64,000 nt of DNA, from the NCBI GenBank assembly GCA_964388945.1, contig CAYMCM010000003.1:1-64000 (forward strand). The letters run 5' to 3'. A model generated the notes under the pieces. It was not told where the DNA came from and searched no databases. It saw only the letters and a list, made by a program, of their open reading frames with translations. The DNA comes from Roseburia_D sp964388945 (GTDB lineage Bacteria; Bacillota; Clostridia; Lachnospirales; Lachnospiraceae). The stretch's first letter is position 1. Each line of letters begins with the position of its first letter. Shown piece after piece: positions 24,787-34,411 of the stretch. Both the position numbers and the translations under genes were made by a program.

Positions 24787-26196
24787 TTATTCTGATCCTC
24801 GTCCGGTCAACACGACCTTGATTGTTTTTAACAGGATTTTGATGTCAAGTCCGAGATCCCAGTGTGCGATATAATAAGTATCAAGTCCGACCACTTCCTC
24901 AAAATCTTTGATGTCACTTCGCCCGCTGACCTGCCACATACCAGTGAGTCCCGGCTTGATACCGAGTCTTGCCTTATGCTTCAAATCATAATTTTCAAAT
25001 TCCTCAACCGTTGGCGGTCTCGTCCCGACCAGGCTCATATCGCCTTTTAAGATATTCCAGAACTGCGGCAGTTCATCGATGGAATATTTACGCATAAATT
25101 TCCCGATCGGAAAGATTCTCGGATCATTTGCCATCTTGAACATATGCCCGTCCATCTCGTTTTGCTCCATCAGTTCTTTTTTCTGTTCCTCCGCATTCAC
25201 GTTCATCGAGCGGAATTTGTAAAATTTAAACTGCCGTCCGTTCTTGCCCACACGCACCTGTGAAAAGAAAACCGGCCCCGGTGACTGTTTTTTTATGATC
25301 GGCGCAAAAATAACAAACGCGATCCCGGTCAGTGTAAGTCCGATCAGACTTCCTGCAATGTCCATACAACGCTTTAAAAACAACTCCCGCGGTGACGCGA
25401 TCTTCATGCTTGAAGTGAGCACAAGATATCTGCCGCACTGCTCGATCACACGGTTCGGCATCATCTGGGATTCCTCGACCAGACTGAAATGCACGATAAT
25501 CCCCATCTCAAGCAGGTCATTTGCAAGTGCCTCGCTGCTCTCTCTGGTATTTCCGTTGATAAACACCTCGTCCACCACATTGGTACGCACATACTCAAAG
25601 AAATCATCCGCATTCGCCACCACCGGCACTCCGCGGATCGACTCTCCTTTCATCTGCTCGTCCACAACAACCACGCCATCCACTGAAAACTCGGTATATT
25701 CCATATTTTCAAAGTTCATAAGACATTCTTCCACATATTCCTTCGTGGTCACAATGATCATCGTGGAACGGTGACGGCTGCTTAAGATCCTCCTGCGGAT
25801 GTAGCGCTTCAACACCACTCTTCCGACAAATTCAAATATGATTGAAAAGAACAGGTATACAAACAGCATCTGTCTGGAATAAATCGCAGATTGCTTTGTC
25901 GCATACATATAAACTAGCAGTCCCACGAAGATCACGGAACAGTGGATAATGACTGCCTTTAATTCCTGATATTTATTTCTGCGCAGAATCCCTTTATAAG
26001 CCTCTGCAAAAAAGACAACACAAATGTCAATCATGACTAAAATCACAGCCAGACGCTGATACTGCTCATTCCAGTATGGAAGAGAGATCCCCAGTCTCAG
26101 GAAATAGGAAAGCAAAAACGCAAGCTGGAGACACGCAATGTCAAGCAGTGTAAAATCCAGATGTTTTGCCCAACTTTTATTTTCTTTTTTATACAT
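24787..26196 (-). CDS. Polyprenyl-phosphate sugar phosphotransferase (initiating enzyme)
   Basis: About 469 residues. Several N-terminal membrane helices and a CoA-binding-3-like region are followed by a helix and the catalytic bacterial sugar transferase domain: KRCMDIAGSLIG, SPGPVFFSQVRVGKNG, FKFYKFRSM, KYSIDELPQFWNILKGDMS, and SLVGTRPP, ending with GLTGMWQVSGRS. This family moves a sugar-1-phosphate from UDP-sugar to undecaprenyl phosphate, starting repeat-unit assembly. I chose the ATG at 26194-26196 because GAGG lies upstream; an earlier in-frame ATG adds a stretch lacking a ribosome site. It is followed by the GT4 gene after 1 base. Confidence 0.92.
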   Translation of the reverse strand: MYKKENKSWAKHLDFTLLDIACLQLAFLLSYFLRLGISLPYWNEQYQRLAVILVMIDICVVFFAEAYKGILRRNKYQELKAVIIHCSVIFVGLLVYMYATKQSAIYSRQMLFVYLFFSIIFEFVGRVVLKRYIRRRILSSRHRSTMIIVTTKEYVEECLMNFENMEYTEFSVDGVVVVDEQMKGESIRGVPVVANADDFFEYVRTNVVDEVFINGNTRESSEALANDLLEMGIIVHFSLVEESQMMPNRVIEQCGRYLVLTSSMKIASPRELFLKRCMDIAGSLIGLTLTGIAFVIFAPIIKKQSPGPVFFSQVRVGKNGRQFKFYKFRSMNVNAEEQKKELMEQNEMDGHMFKMANDPRIFPIGKFMRKYSIDELPQFWNILKGDMSLVGTRPPTVEEFENYDLKHKARLGIKPGLTGMWQVSGRSDIKDFEEVVGLDTYYIAHWDLGLDIKILLKTIKVVLTGRGSE

Positions 26197-26309
26197 TTCT
26201 TTTTGCCTCATTACAATTTCTGGTTTATTTGTAATATTTTTGTAATATCTGATTCCTATTTTACAATACAAATATCATTTGAACAACCGAAAATTATATT
26301 AAAAGTTTC

Positions 26310-26513
26310 TTAACTCTGTTTATCGCTCCTGTGAATATACTGCCAGCTCTGTGCATAGTCCTCCCGCTCCTGCGGTGTCATATACGCATACTTTTCATAT
26401 GTCAGCTTTACCGGCACCATCTGCTTCTCTCCGCATTTAAAACATTCGACTTCTTTTCTGCGCGACACTTCGCGCAGCCATCCGCATTTCGGACAAATAA
26501 ATATCTTGATCAT
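26310..26513 (-). CDS. Small zinc-ribbon protein
   Basis: 67 residues beginning MIKIFICPKCGWLREVSRRK with a second pair CFKCG: two CxxC knuckles of a rubredoxin-like zinc ribbon. The C-terminal half contains KYAYMTPQEREDYAQSW. A GTG start 30 bases earlier is possible. It sits within the glycan operon between a GT2 gene and the initiating transferase. I recognise no specific family; it may be a small regulator or a metal-binding accessory, and it may also be unrelated to glycan synthesis. Confidence 0.6.
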   Translation of the reverse strand: MIKIFICPKCGWLREVSRRKEVECFKCGEKQMVPVKLTYEKYAYMTPQEREDYAQSWQYIHRSDKQS

Positions 26514-26552
26514 AGCTTTCCCATTTTCCTCCCACTCTATCACCGTTTTCGG

Positions 26553-28106
26553 TCATAATGTAAATGTCCTGCCAGTTTCTGCAAAATTCGGATTGTAACA
26601 TGCATCATAGAAAATTTCGTCCTGCTCCATGTATTTTCGCAGGTGTTCCTTCGCCTCCGGGACAGACAGACACCCGGATCGGTCTGCTTTTCCACAGATC
26701 TCGTAATAATCCGGCTCTTTTTCCACAACCGCTTCCACGGCAGATGCCTGCACCACCGCATAACCGGCTTTCCGCAGACGCATACAAAAATCCATTTCCT
26801 GATACGGATGCGGAAGCTTTGTATCCACACCACCGACACGATCAAAAGCTTCTTTTTTTATCACGGCAAACGCAAAGGATACCGCCCCCACCTCCTGGGT
26901 GAGCACCGCACGTCTGCAATAGCCTTTGTATTTTTCCGGCAATCCTGCAAACAGCGTCCTTACCTCGCCGTCTCTTTCACAAATATATCCGTTCTGCCGC
27001 ACTTTTTTGTTTTTTCCGATTGTCTTTCCACCGACGATACCGACACGATCCTGCATACAATAAGAAAGCAGTTCTTCTTTCCAAGCCGGATCAAGCGGCT
27101 TCACACCGTCCGGCAAAAGCAGGATATAATCTTCTTCCCGCGCCCCCGGCTTTTTCGCATAGCTTATCTGAAAACAGCCGACCTCAATACGCTTTTTCAC
27201 TTCCGCCGCAATCCCAAGCCGCGCAAAATGCGACTCCAATGCCCGCTTTCCCGCATCAAAGGTGTATTCCTTACTGTCACTGTCACCCGCTGTTGACGCC
27301 GCATGCATCCGCCAGTGATATAGGGTCTTCGGAATATGACAGATCCTTTTTGCTTTTTCTGTCGCACGCAGAACGAAATCATAATCCTGAGAACCGTCAA
27401 ACTCCTTCCTAAATCCTCCGATCTCTGCAAGCAGCGGGCGTGACACCACAAGAAAATGACAGATATAATTGTTATCCCGCAAAAGCTCCAGGTTGAAATC
27501 CGGCTTAAAATGTGGCTGTGTATGATGTTTCAGGTCATATGACACCTTATCCTCATCCGAATAGATCACATCTGCATCCGGAAAAGTATTTAACATCTTT
27601 ACCACTTCATACAGCGCATTTTTTTCCAGTACATCATCATGATCCATAAAACCGACATAGCTTCCGGTCACAAGTTTTAAACCTTCATTTGTATTTTCTG
27701 AAATCCCGTTATTTTCCTTTAAACGCTCATAGCGTATCCGATAACGATGCCCCGATTCCTTGTAACGCTCCTCACGCTCCCGGATGATACGCTCCACCCG
27801 ATCCGTACTGCTCCCGTCCGCAATGCAGAGTTCCCAATTATCGTAGCTCTGTGCTTCGAGCGATTCTAAAAGCTGGTTTAAGAACAGTTCATTCGTCTCA
27901 TACGCAGGTACCACGATACTGATAGACGGTTCCACTAAAAAACGGTGTTCCCGCTGCATATGCAGTTCTTCTTCGGTCGGCAGAAATTCCGCTACCCGCC
28001 GTCCATAATCCCGCATGGGAGAGCTTATCTTTTCATTCAGTTTGGTACAAAACCCTTTTAAGCCGTATCTTTTGTATACACCGATTGTTTTACTTACAAT
28101 TCCCAT
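26553..28106 (-). CDS. GT2 glycosyltransferase with second GT-like region
   Basis: 517 residues. The first half is a complete GT-A domain: SISIVVPAYETNELFLNQLLES, CIADGSSTD, and FMDHDDVLEKNALYE with KPDFNLELLRDNNYICHF, as in rhamnan-type and O-antigen GT2 proteins. The second half resembles a second GT2 domain (DRVGIVGGKTIG, YQEMDFCMRLRKAGY) but without a clear DxD, so it may be degenerate. The end CYNPNFAETGRTFTL is shared in kind with the GTs at 32540 and 35733. It overlaps the flippase gene by 17 bases, so the two are coupled. Substrate unknown. Confidence 0.85.
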   Translation of the reverse strand: MGIVSKTIGVYKRYGLKGFCTKLNEKISSPMRDYGRRVAEFLPTEEELHMQREHRFLVEPSISIVVPAYETNELFLNQLLESLEAQSYDNWELCIADGSSTDRVERIIREREERYKESGHRYRIRYERLKENNGISENTNEGLKLVTGSYVGFMDHDDVLEKNALYEVVKMLNTFPDADVIYSDEDKVSYDLKHHTQPHFKPDFNLELLRDNNYICHFLVVSRPLLAEIGGFRKEFDGSQDYDFVLRATEKAKRICHIPKTLYHWRMHAASTAGDSDSKEYTFDAGKRALESHFARLGIAAEVKKRIEVGCFQISYAKKPGAREEDYILLLPDGVKPLDPAWKEELLSYCMQDRVGIVGGKTIGKNKKVRQNGYICERDGEVRTLFAGLPEKYKGYCRRAVLTQEVGAVSFAFAVIKKEAFDRVGGVDTKLPHPYQEMDFCMRLRKAGYAVVQASAVEAVVEKEPDYYEICGKADRSGCLSVPEAKEHLRKYMEQDEIFYDACYNPNFAETGRTFTL

Positions 28107-29340
28107 TCATTTTCCTCACTTTACGCACGATCAGGAATAACTGAATCGCGATCTGGATGATCAGTGTTCCCACAAAGGCAAGGACCGTTCCATCCAAAGA
28201 CCACGCTTTTACTACTGTCACAGATAAAAGAAATGCAGACACGATCCCCGCAAGTCCGACCGCATACTGGCTTCTTATCTCACGGAGCAGTGTACAGACC
28301 GAAAAAAGGCTTGCATTTACCGCGATCAGCACCGCAATAAAGAATACCGGTATGAACAGATCCGTATATGGTGCTATTTCCGCTCCATATAAGATACCCA
28401 GTGCCCAATCCGCCAAAAATACAGAAAGTACCACGCCAAGCACCGTTCCTGCAAAGATCAGTCCGAAAAATTTGAGCAGAATCTTTTTAAATTCCTTCTC
28501 ATTTCTTTCCTGATACTGCCTGGTCAGAACCGGAACCAGCGGCGCAAACAGCGTCGTTGCCGCAAGCTGTACCACGATCGTCGGCGATGATACCGAGGAA
28601 TAGATCCCGAAAACAGCCTCCCCATAATACCGCTCTAAATAAATCTTCGGTATCGTGAGCGAAAGATTGTTGAAAAACGCTACAATTGCAAGCGGAAGAC
28701 AGGTAAGAAGCAGGCTTTTGATCTGAGAAGTTTCTGCCGCTTTCCGTGTTCCGGTCAGTCGGTTTACAACCTTTCTGTCATAAAAAAATACGACTGCAAA
28801 AGAAAAGATTGACATAAATAAAATGCACAGGAACAGATTTTTCGTCCAGAGAAATACCGCACAGAATAGTACCAGTGAACCAAGTCCGCGCATCGTTAAG
28901 GAAATCCCTGCATAGTCAAGACGTTCTTTTTTCTGGTCAATGCCATAATAGACATCCGCCGCTCCCTCTGCCATCTTAAAGCACATGAACATCAAAATCA
29001 CTGCTGCTTTATCCCATGTATAGCCATTGAAAAAGACGACAAAAAGACAGACCGCAAAGGAGATCAGATTGGTATATACACGCGAGCGGATATAGACCGA
29101 ATCCGAATATTGTCCCTTTAAGTCTGACACCTGATAGCTTCTGATATTGAACAGTCCGACGATCGCCGGTGCTGCCGTAACGCTCATTGCAAGTGACAGG
29201 ATGCCCGCATCTTCAAAGCCTGACATCCTGACGATAAGCACTGTCATGACCCACTGGCAGAAATAATATACCAGTGAGCCGACTGTATTATAAATCATGT
29301 TCTGCTGAACCGATTTTTCCTGTCTGTTTTCCATGTTCAC
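28090..29340 (-). CDS. wzx: Wzx-type oligosaccharide flippase
   Basis: 416 residues with about twelve hydrophobic helices in the MATE/PST layout of polysaccharide flippases, including SVQQNMIYNTVGSLVYYFCQ at the start and the charged loops DRKVVNRLTGTRK and TRQYQERNEKEFKK. It should move lipid-linked repeat units to the outer face of the membrane. Its presence, together with the absence of ABC exporter genes in the window, points to a Wzx/Wzy-type pathway. No classical Wzy polymerase was recognised; the polytopic protein at 29343-31124 directly upstream is one candidate. It starts 2 bases after that gene. Confidence 0.87.
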   Translation of the reverse strand: MNMENRQEKSVQQNMIYNTVGSLVYYFCQWVMTVLIVRMSGFEDAGILSLAMSVTAAPAIVGLFNIRSYQVSDLKGQYSDSVYIRSRVYTNLISFAVCLFVVFFNGYTWDKAAVILMFMCFKMAEGAADVYYGIDQKKERLDYAGISLTMRGLGSLVLFCAVFLWTKNLFLCILFMSIFSFAVVFFYDRKVVNRLTGTRKAAETSQIKSLLLTCLPLAIVAFFNNLSLTIPKIYLERYYGEAVFGIYSSVSSPTIVVQLAATTLFAPLVPVLTRQYQERNEKEFKKILLKFFGLIFAGTVLGVVLSVFLADWALGILYGAEIAPYTDLFIPVFFIAVLIAVNASLFSVCTLLREIRSQYAVGLAGIVSAFLLSVTVVKAWSLDGTVLAFVGTLIIQIAIQLFLIVRKVRKMNGNCK

Positions 29341-29342
29341 AC

Positions 29343-31124
29343 CTAATTTTTATTTACCTTTGCCACAAAACCAATCTCGTTTTCAAATACTCTTTCCATG
29401 GAATCAAAATATTCCTGATTGTCCACATAGATTCGGCTGTCAATCATCACACTGACATAATCACAATTTGCTTCTAGATTATTCTTAAATGTGTCATAAT
29501 CGGACTTCCAGTACATATAATCTGAGAGGCGCTGATTTGTCACTCCCTCATACCAGTAAAACTGGTCATCATTATAAGCACACGGAACCAGATTATCTGT
29601 CATTCCGGTTTCAAGCAGTTCTTCGTAGACATAATGCGCCATTGCCATACGCGGCTCTGCATACGGCGGCTCTTTCATAGTATTTAAATTAAAGCAGACA
29701 AGATCATTGTACTGCGGTCCTTTGATGCTGTCCATAAACAGATTGTTGTTGCTGTAGATCCGGTTTTCCAGTCCGGATACGAACATAACAAGTACAAACG
29801 CCCATGTTCCGATATAGCATGCCGTAACTGTCCGTGCTTCTTTCGTCATCCTAAACACGCCGTAAAACGCGAGCACACACACGATGAGCCACAGCATATA
29901 GTAATCTTTATATAAATAATAAGTCGATACCGAACGGTTGTGGTACGCAAGTGCAAACATTCCAAGCGTAAACGCCGCAAAAAACGGAGCGAACCAGCTT
30001 ATCATCTTGTTCTTCCTGCTCTGGATCAGCTTTGCAAATCCATAGACTGCAAGCGGCAGAAACGGCAGGAAATTCGAATACAGATCACGGTAGATCGCGC
30101 CCTCCGCCGAAATTGCAGAACCTACGGATACGTCGTCTTTTACAAATACATCCATATAGGTATACCACAATCCCGAAATACACGGAAACAAAAATACCGC
30201 AAGACAGGTGAGTACCGTATCTTTTGAAACCAGTATCTTTTTGCGGTACTGTTTTAAAAAAATCGCAAAGATGATCGCAAGATAAGTCACCGGCATAAAC
30301 AGTGCATAGCACTGGAACATCGCATGACATCCGAGCATCAGCAGAAAGATATTAAATCCCTTCGCCAGCTTTTCTTCCATAAAAAGATCGGTCACAACAA
30401 ACAGCATCGCCGCCATCGTAAGGCTCATGCCAAGATAGGTAAATCCGTAGATCGTACTGTTTAACGGATAACCCAGTAAAAAGATCAGGGAAGCAAGTAT
30501 GCCTGCCACAGCCAGAAATTTTCCTTTGATATATTTGCGGATCACACCGAAGAACATCACGCCGGACACCAGAAGCTGTACCACATCACTCAAAACATAA
30601 AAGCGGTAATAATAATCCACCCGTTCAAACGGCGCAAGCAGTTCGATCATCGTTCCATTGACCACCTGCGCATAAAACATACGGCTGATGGACTGATCAT
30701 TGACAAAATCCATTGCCTCACGGAAACGCGGTGCCGGATCGACGGTCTTATAGTTGATGCTTAACTGGAATCCGTAATAACGGTTTCTTGCAAACCATGC
30801 AACTGCTGCGATCGCAAGGAGCAGAAATACGATATCCACGATACCGTAAATATATTTCTGTGTCTCTTTCTTTTTATAGACCGGAAGCCAGAAATAGACC
30901 GCTGCCGCCAGGTCAAAAATACCGAATGTCACGAGGTTGACCGGTACGTGGATGACATTGATCACCGCCGCGACAAAAACATGATAACACTGTATCATGA
31001 CAAAGATCAGTGCCAGCCAGGTGATCCCATAAAACTTCTCGTCGGACTTTTTCTGAAAATAGAAACCGCCTGCCAATGCCAGATACGATACCACAAAAAA
31101 AATTGATGCTGCCAGTGAAACCAT
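29343..31124 (-). CDS. Large polytopic membrane protein (polymerase or GT-C candidate)
   Basis: 593 residues with about twelve to fourteen hydrophobic helices and a roughly 100-residue soluble C-terminal domain ending EIGFVAKVNKN. A periplasmic-type loop after helix 4 contains FQLSINYKTVDPAPRFREAM. Size and layout resemble GT-C glycosyltransferases or Wzy-like polymerases in surface-glycan loci, but I recognise no defined family. It lies between a DPM1-like polyprenyl-phosphate GT (31138) plus small flippase (32112) and the Wzx gene, an arrangement that suggests it uses the lipid-linked sugar made by that pair. AGGAGAGTATTATG supports the start. Confidence 0.6.
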   Translation of the reverse strand: MVSLAASIFFVVSYLALAGGFYFQKKSDEKFYGITWLALIFVMIQCYHVFVAAVINVIHVPVNLVTFGIFDLAAAVYFWLPVYKKKETQKYIYGIVDIVFLLLAIAAVAWFARNRYYGFQLSINYKTVDPAPRFREAMDFVNDQSISRMFYAQVVNGTMIELLAPFERVDYYYRFYVLSDVVQLLVSGVMFFGVIRKYIKGKFLAVAGILASLIFLLGYPLNSTIYGFTYLGMSLTMAAMLFVVTDLFMEEKLAKGFNIFLLMLGCHAMFQCYALFMPVTYLAIIFAIFLKQYRKKILVSKDTVLTCLAVFLFPCISGLWYTYMDVFVKDDVSVGSAISAEGAIYRDLYSNFLPFLPLAVYGFAKLIQSRKNKMISWFAPFFAAFTLGMFALAYHNRSVSTYYLYKDYYMLWLIVCVLAFYGVFRMTKEARTVTACYIGTWAFVLVMFVSGLENRIYSNNNLFMDSIKGPQYNDLVCFNLNTMKEPPYAEPRMAMAHYVYEELLETGMTDNLVPCAYNDDQFYWYEGVTNQRLSDYMYWKSDYDTFKNNLEANCDYVSVMIDSRIYVDNQEYFDSMERVFENEIGFVAKVNKN

Positions 31125-31137
31125 AATACTCTCCTAC

Positions 31138-32079
31138 TTATTTCTCCATTTTTTCTTCTTTACTATCATTGATGTGCTGCAATTCCATCTCAAAATCCTG
31201 ACGGTTTTTCTGACTGATCGTCTGTAAGATCATACCGGAGAAAAACGACTGGATCGCTGCAAGCATCACAAAGCCGCAGACAAACAGTGTCGGAAAATTC
31301 GGCACCAGATGTGTCTGGGAATATTTTACCAGAATCGGAATTAAGAATCCGATCGACAAAGCTGCAAGAACCGCCGCAACTACACCGTAAAAATTCATCG
31401 GTTTATAAGTACGGTACAGTCTTGCGATCGTGCGGAGCACACGGAAACCGTCAGAATAAGTATTCAGCTTAGACACACTGCCTTCCGGACGGTCACGGTA
31501 TTCAATGATCACATTCTCTACGAACATATTCTTATCCGCCGCATGGATACTCATCTCAGTCTCAATCTCAAATCCTTTGGAAAGCACCGGGAAGGACTTT
31601 ACAAACTGATAGCTGAACGCACGGTAGCCGGTCATGATATCCTTGATATCCGTGTTAAACAAAAGATTGATCGATTTGCGTACCAAAGAATTTCCGAAGT
31701 TGTGGAATGGACGCTTGTTCTCCGTAAAATAAGTCGAAGACAGACGGTCGCCTACAACCATGTCCACCTTCCGCTCAAGCACTTTTTGAATCATCTCCGG
31801 GGCAGACTCTGCCGGATACGTATCGTCTCCGTCCGTCATGATATAACATTCTGCGTCGATCTCCCGGAACATTCTGCGGATAACATTTCCCTTTCCCTGA
31901 CGATGTTCATAGCGTACAACCGCTCCGGCTTTGCGCGCGATCTCATCCGTGTGGTCTGTAGAATTATTGTCATAGACATAAATCACTGCTTCCGGCAGCA
32001 CACGCTTAAAATCTGTCACTACTTTTTCAATCGTCTTGCTCTCATTATAGCAAGGTATCAATACTGCAATCTTGTCCAT
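31138..32079 (-). CDS. Polyprenyl-phosphate glycosyltransferase, DPM1/GtrB-like
   Basis: 313 residues. A GT2 domain with AVLIPCYNESKTIEKVV, VYDNNSTDHT, and the metal motif DGDDTYPAES, plus the family block DIMTGYRAFSYQFVKSFPVL, is followed by two C-terminal membrane helices. This is the layout of enzymes that transfer a sugar to polyprenyl phosphate for later use on the outside of the cell. It stands 32 bases after a small EamA-like flippase gene and 13 before the large polytopic protein, a set matching three-component glycan-decoration systems. Confidence 0.86.
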   Translation of the reverse strand: MDKIAVLIPCYNESKTIEKVVTDFKRVLPEAVIYVYDNNSTDHTDEIARKAGAVVRYEHRQGKGNVIRRMFREIDAECYIMTDGDDTYPAESAPEMIQKVLERKVDMVVGDRLSSTYFTENKRPFHNFGNSLVRKSINLLFNTDIKDIMTGYRAFSYQFVKSFPVLSKGFEIETEMSIHAADKNMFVENVIIEYRDRPEGSVSKLNTYSDGFRVLRTIARLYRTYKPMNFYGVVAAVLAALSIGFLIPILVKYSQTHLVPNFPTLFVCGFVMLAAIQSFFSGMILQTISQKNRQDFEMELQHINDSKEEKMEK

Positions 32080-32111
32080 CTTTTTCTCCTAAAATTATAT
32101 TCTATGTTTTT

Positions 32112-32465
32112 TCAGATTTTCCAGTTCATGATAATGACACCGATAATGATCAGTGCCGCACCGATTCCCGCGTTTATGGAAAAATGCTCTTTAAATACGA
32201 AGAACGCAACGATCAGTGTTACGATCTGTACCACACCGCTTAAGATCGGTGAGATATAACCGAGTTCAAACTTACTGATGATGACCGTATAAAGCAAAAA
32301 GCTGATCCCGTAACACATATAACCCACCAACGAAAGCCCCGTAATACGAAGATTCACGATCGGCACGATAAATCCCTTTAAATGCTCTGCCATACTGCCG
32401 AGCTTCATAAAGGTAACTCCTGATATTGTAAAAACAACATATATCGCACATAAAAGATACTGCAT
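32112..32465 (-). CDS. Small EamA/SMR-like four-helix transporter
   Basis: 117 residues, four membrane helices: MQYLLCAIYVVFTISGVTFM, then helices around GLSLVGYMCYGISFLLYT, LGYISPILSGVVQIVTLIV and AALIIIGVIIM. The conserved fourth-helix glycines and short loops fit the drug/metabolite transporter superfamily half-proteins, to which ArnE/ArnF lipid-sugar flippases belong. The ATG at 32463-32465 has GGAGG 10 bases upstream; 24 further upstream codons are not membrane-like. It neighbours a polyprenyl-phosphate GT, so lipid-linked sugar flipping is the likely job (inferred). Confidence 0.75.
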   Translation of the reverse strand: MQYLLCAIYVVFTISGVTFMKLGSMAEHLKGFIVPIVNLRITGLSLVGYMCYGISFLLYTVIISKFELGYISPILSGVVQIVTLIVAFFVFKEHFSINAGIGAALIIIGVIIMNWKI

Positions 32466-32539
32466 TGATTCGTTTCCTCCATTTCTGCGCCTACATTCTG
32501 TTCGCTCTATTGTATCAGATGACGCACGTTTATGCAAAT

Positions 32540-34276
32540 TTAGTAATCCATGGAATAATCCGCACGGTGAAGTGTCTGATTCTTGTTGTAGTATGGATCT
32601 CCTGCCTCAAGCTCTTTTTCCCACTTAGACTGGAAATACGCGATCTCACGGTTAAAGCGTTCCTGCTTCTCCGGCGTATTTTCAAAGCCGCGGGATTTGG
32701 ATTCATAGTGATGCAGTGTCGCATATGGATTGAACATAATGAGTTCCCCGCTCTTTCTGACTTTCATACAGATATCCACATCGTTGAGTGCCACTACCAG
32801 TTTTTCATCAAATCCGCCCACTTTCTGGAAAACGGATTTTTTCATCATAAGGCACGCCGCAGTACAAGCAGTAAATTCACGTGCCGTCACAGAATATGGA
32901 TAATAGCGTTCATCACGGTCCTTAAGACTCCAGAGCGCGTTTGCCGCAAATCCACCGATCTTTATCACAACGCCGCCGTGCTGGATCGTATCATCTTCAT
33001 AATAGAGCATAGCTCCTGCCGCACCTACACCCGGACGATAACAGTAGCTGATCATTTCCGTCAGGCTGTCCGCACTGATCAGTTCAGTATCGTTATTTAA
33101 GAATAACAGCAGTTCTCCTGCCGCAAATTCCGCCGCAAAATTATTGATCGCAGAATAATTAAATTCCTTTTTCCAGTAGACAATATTGATCCGGTTATCC
33201 TCTTTTTTGATCTTTTCATAATAATCAAAAGTCTCTTGTTCGGTACTGTTGTTTTCCGCAATGATGATCTCAAAATTCTGATAGCTGTTATTGTGCAAAA
33301 TGGACTGGATGCACTGATCCAAAATATCAATGTGATCCTTATTCGGAATAATGATACTGAGCAGCGGATTTCCCTTGATCTGATATTTCACATGGAAAAA
33401 TCCAGGTACCTCACTGTTTTCCACCACTGCATCCACGCCGGTTCTTTTTAAGTGACGTTCAATGTAACGCTTCTGTCCGCGGTCCTCACTGCGTCCGAAA
33501 CGTGTGGTGTCCGCCGCACGTTTCGCAAAAAGTACCTCCGGAATATGTGCGATCTTCTCTGTATGTTCAAAGCAATAGAATAAAAGGTCGTACCATCCGT
33601 TTCCAAACACTTCTACATCTGCACCGCGAAACTGCTCTAAAAGTTCCCTGCGCACCGCAAACATGCCGCCCACATACTGAAAATTGCAAAGCAGTTCCAG
33701 ACTCATATCCGGTTTAAAATACGGTCTTACATAACGTTTTCCATCCGGTGTGACGCAGTCTTCATCCGTGTATACAAAAAGCGGGCGAAATGTATCGTCC
33801 TTCCCCTCTCCCGCATACAGAAGCTTTACATCTTCATTCATCGCTTTTACGCAGTCATATATATACTGATTCCGCGGTTTTGTTCCTGCCGCCGCAAATA
33901 CAAACACCTCCGCGTCTTCTTCACTCAAAAGATGATCCAGTGACATCTGCTCTAATGCAATGCGAATCTTTGCCGCACGGTATGACTGCTTTTTAAATGC
34001 CGATCTGGTAAATCCGGCATCAGCCGCCTGCTCCCCGCAGCCCTCCACATATACCGCCACCTTCGGCATGAACGGGAACGTTTCTCTGCTTTGGAGTTCC
34101 AGTTCCTTGGTACTGCACTGCTGTCTGCGCACCCAGGTCATGTATTCCGAATCCTCGTCCACCTTAAATCCAAGTTTTTTCATCGCCCGGCGCATCGTAT
34201 AATGAACGCCGTACTCTCTGAGATAATATACGGTTTTCTGCGCTTTGTTCATATTCACTGTATCAAAATCGTTCAT
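32540..34276 (-). CDS. GT2 glycosyltransferase, two-part
   Basis: About 578 residues. A first region (about 1-290) has VYVEGCGEQ and later ADVEVFGNGWYDLLFYCFEH and may be a degenerate GT domain. The second region is a typical GT2 domain: NPLLSIIIPNKDHIDILDQC, ENNSTEQETFDYYE, FLNNDTELISADSL and FDEKLVVALNDVDICMKVRK. The C-terminus AGDPYYNKNQTLHRADYSMDY is of the kind found in rhamnosyltransferase-like O-antigen GTs. It is preceded by a terminator after the UDPGP gene, so this may open a new transcription unit. ATG at 34274-34276 preferred over an upstream GTG. Confidence 0.84.
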   Translation of the reverse strand: MNDFDTVNMNKAQKTVYYLREYGVHYTMRRAMKKLGFKVDEDSEYMTWVRRQQCSTKELELQSRETFPFMPKVAVYVEGCGEQAADAGFTRSAFKKQSYRAAKIRIALEQMSLDHLLSEEDAEVFVFAAAGTKPRNQYIYDCVKAMNEDVKLLYAGEGKDDTFRPLFVYTDEDCVTPDGKRYVRPYFKPDMSLELLCNFQYVGGMFAVRRELLEQFRGADVEVFGNGWYDLLFYCFEHTEKIAHIPEVLFAKRAADTTRFGRSEDRGQKRYIERHLKRTGVDAVVENSEVPGFFHVKYQIKGNPLLSIIIPNKDHIDILDQCIQSILHNNSYQNFEIIIAENNSTEQETFDYYEKIKKEDNRINIVYWKKEFNYSAINNFAAEFAAGELLLFLNNDTELISADSLTEMISYCYRPGVGAAGAMLYYEDDTIQHGGVVIKIGGFAANALWSLKDRDERYYPYSVTAREFTACTAACLMMKKSVFQKVGGFDEKLVVALNDVDICMKVRKSGELIMFNPYATLHHYESKSRGFENTPEKQERFNREIAYFQSKWEKELEAGDPYYNKNQTLHRADYSMDY

Positions 34277-34350
34277 ATTTTTTCTCACTTTCCAATTTTA
34301 CATAAAAATACGAGTATATTCTACCATACTTTCACAAAAATGCAAATAAA

Positions 34351-34378
34351 GACAGAACCGGAAATTCCGATTCTGTCT
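34351..34378 (-). terminator. Terminator after the UDPGP-family gene
   Basis: Hairpin GACAGAACCGGAA / TTCCGATTCTGTC (34351-34377) with one mismatch, followed on the minus strand by TTTATTTGC. Confidence 0.7.
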
Positions 34379-34411
34379 CTGTTTTCAGCAAAACCTAAAT
34401 TCTTTTATTCT

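Noticed and set aside
26643..27296. Plus-strand open frame of 217 codons
   Set aside because: Antisense to the GT2 gene at 26553-28106; low-quality sequence rich in His/Arg/Phe with no domain.
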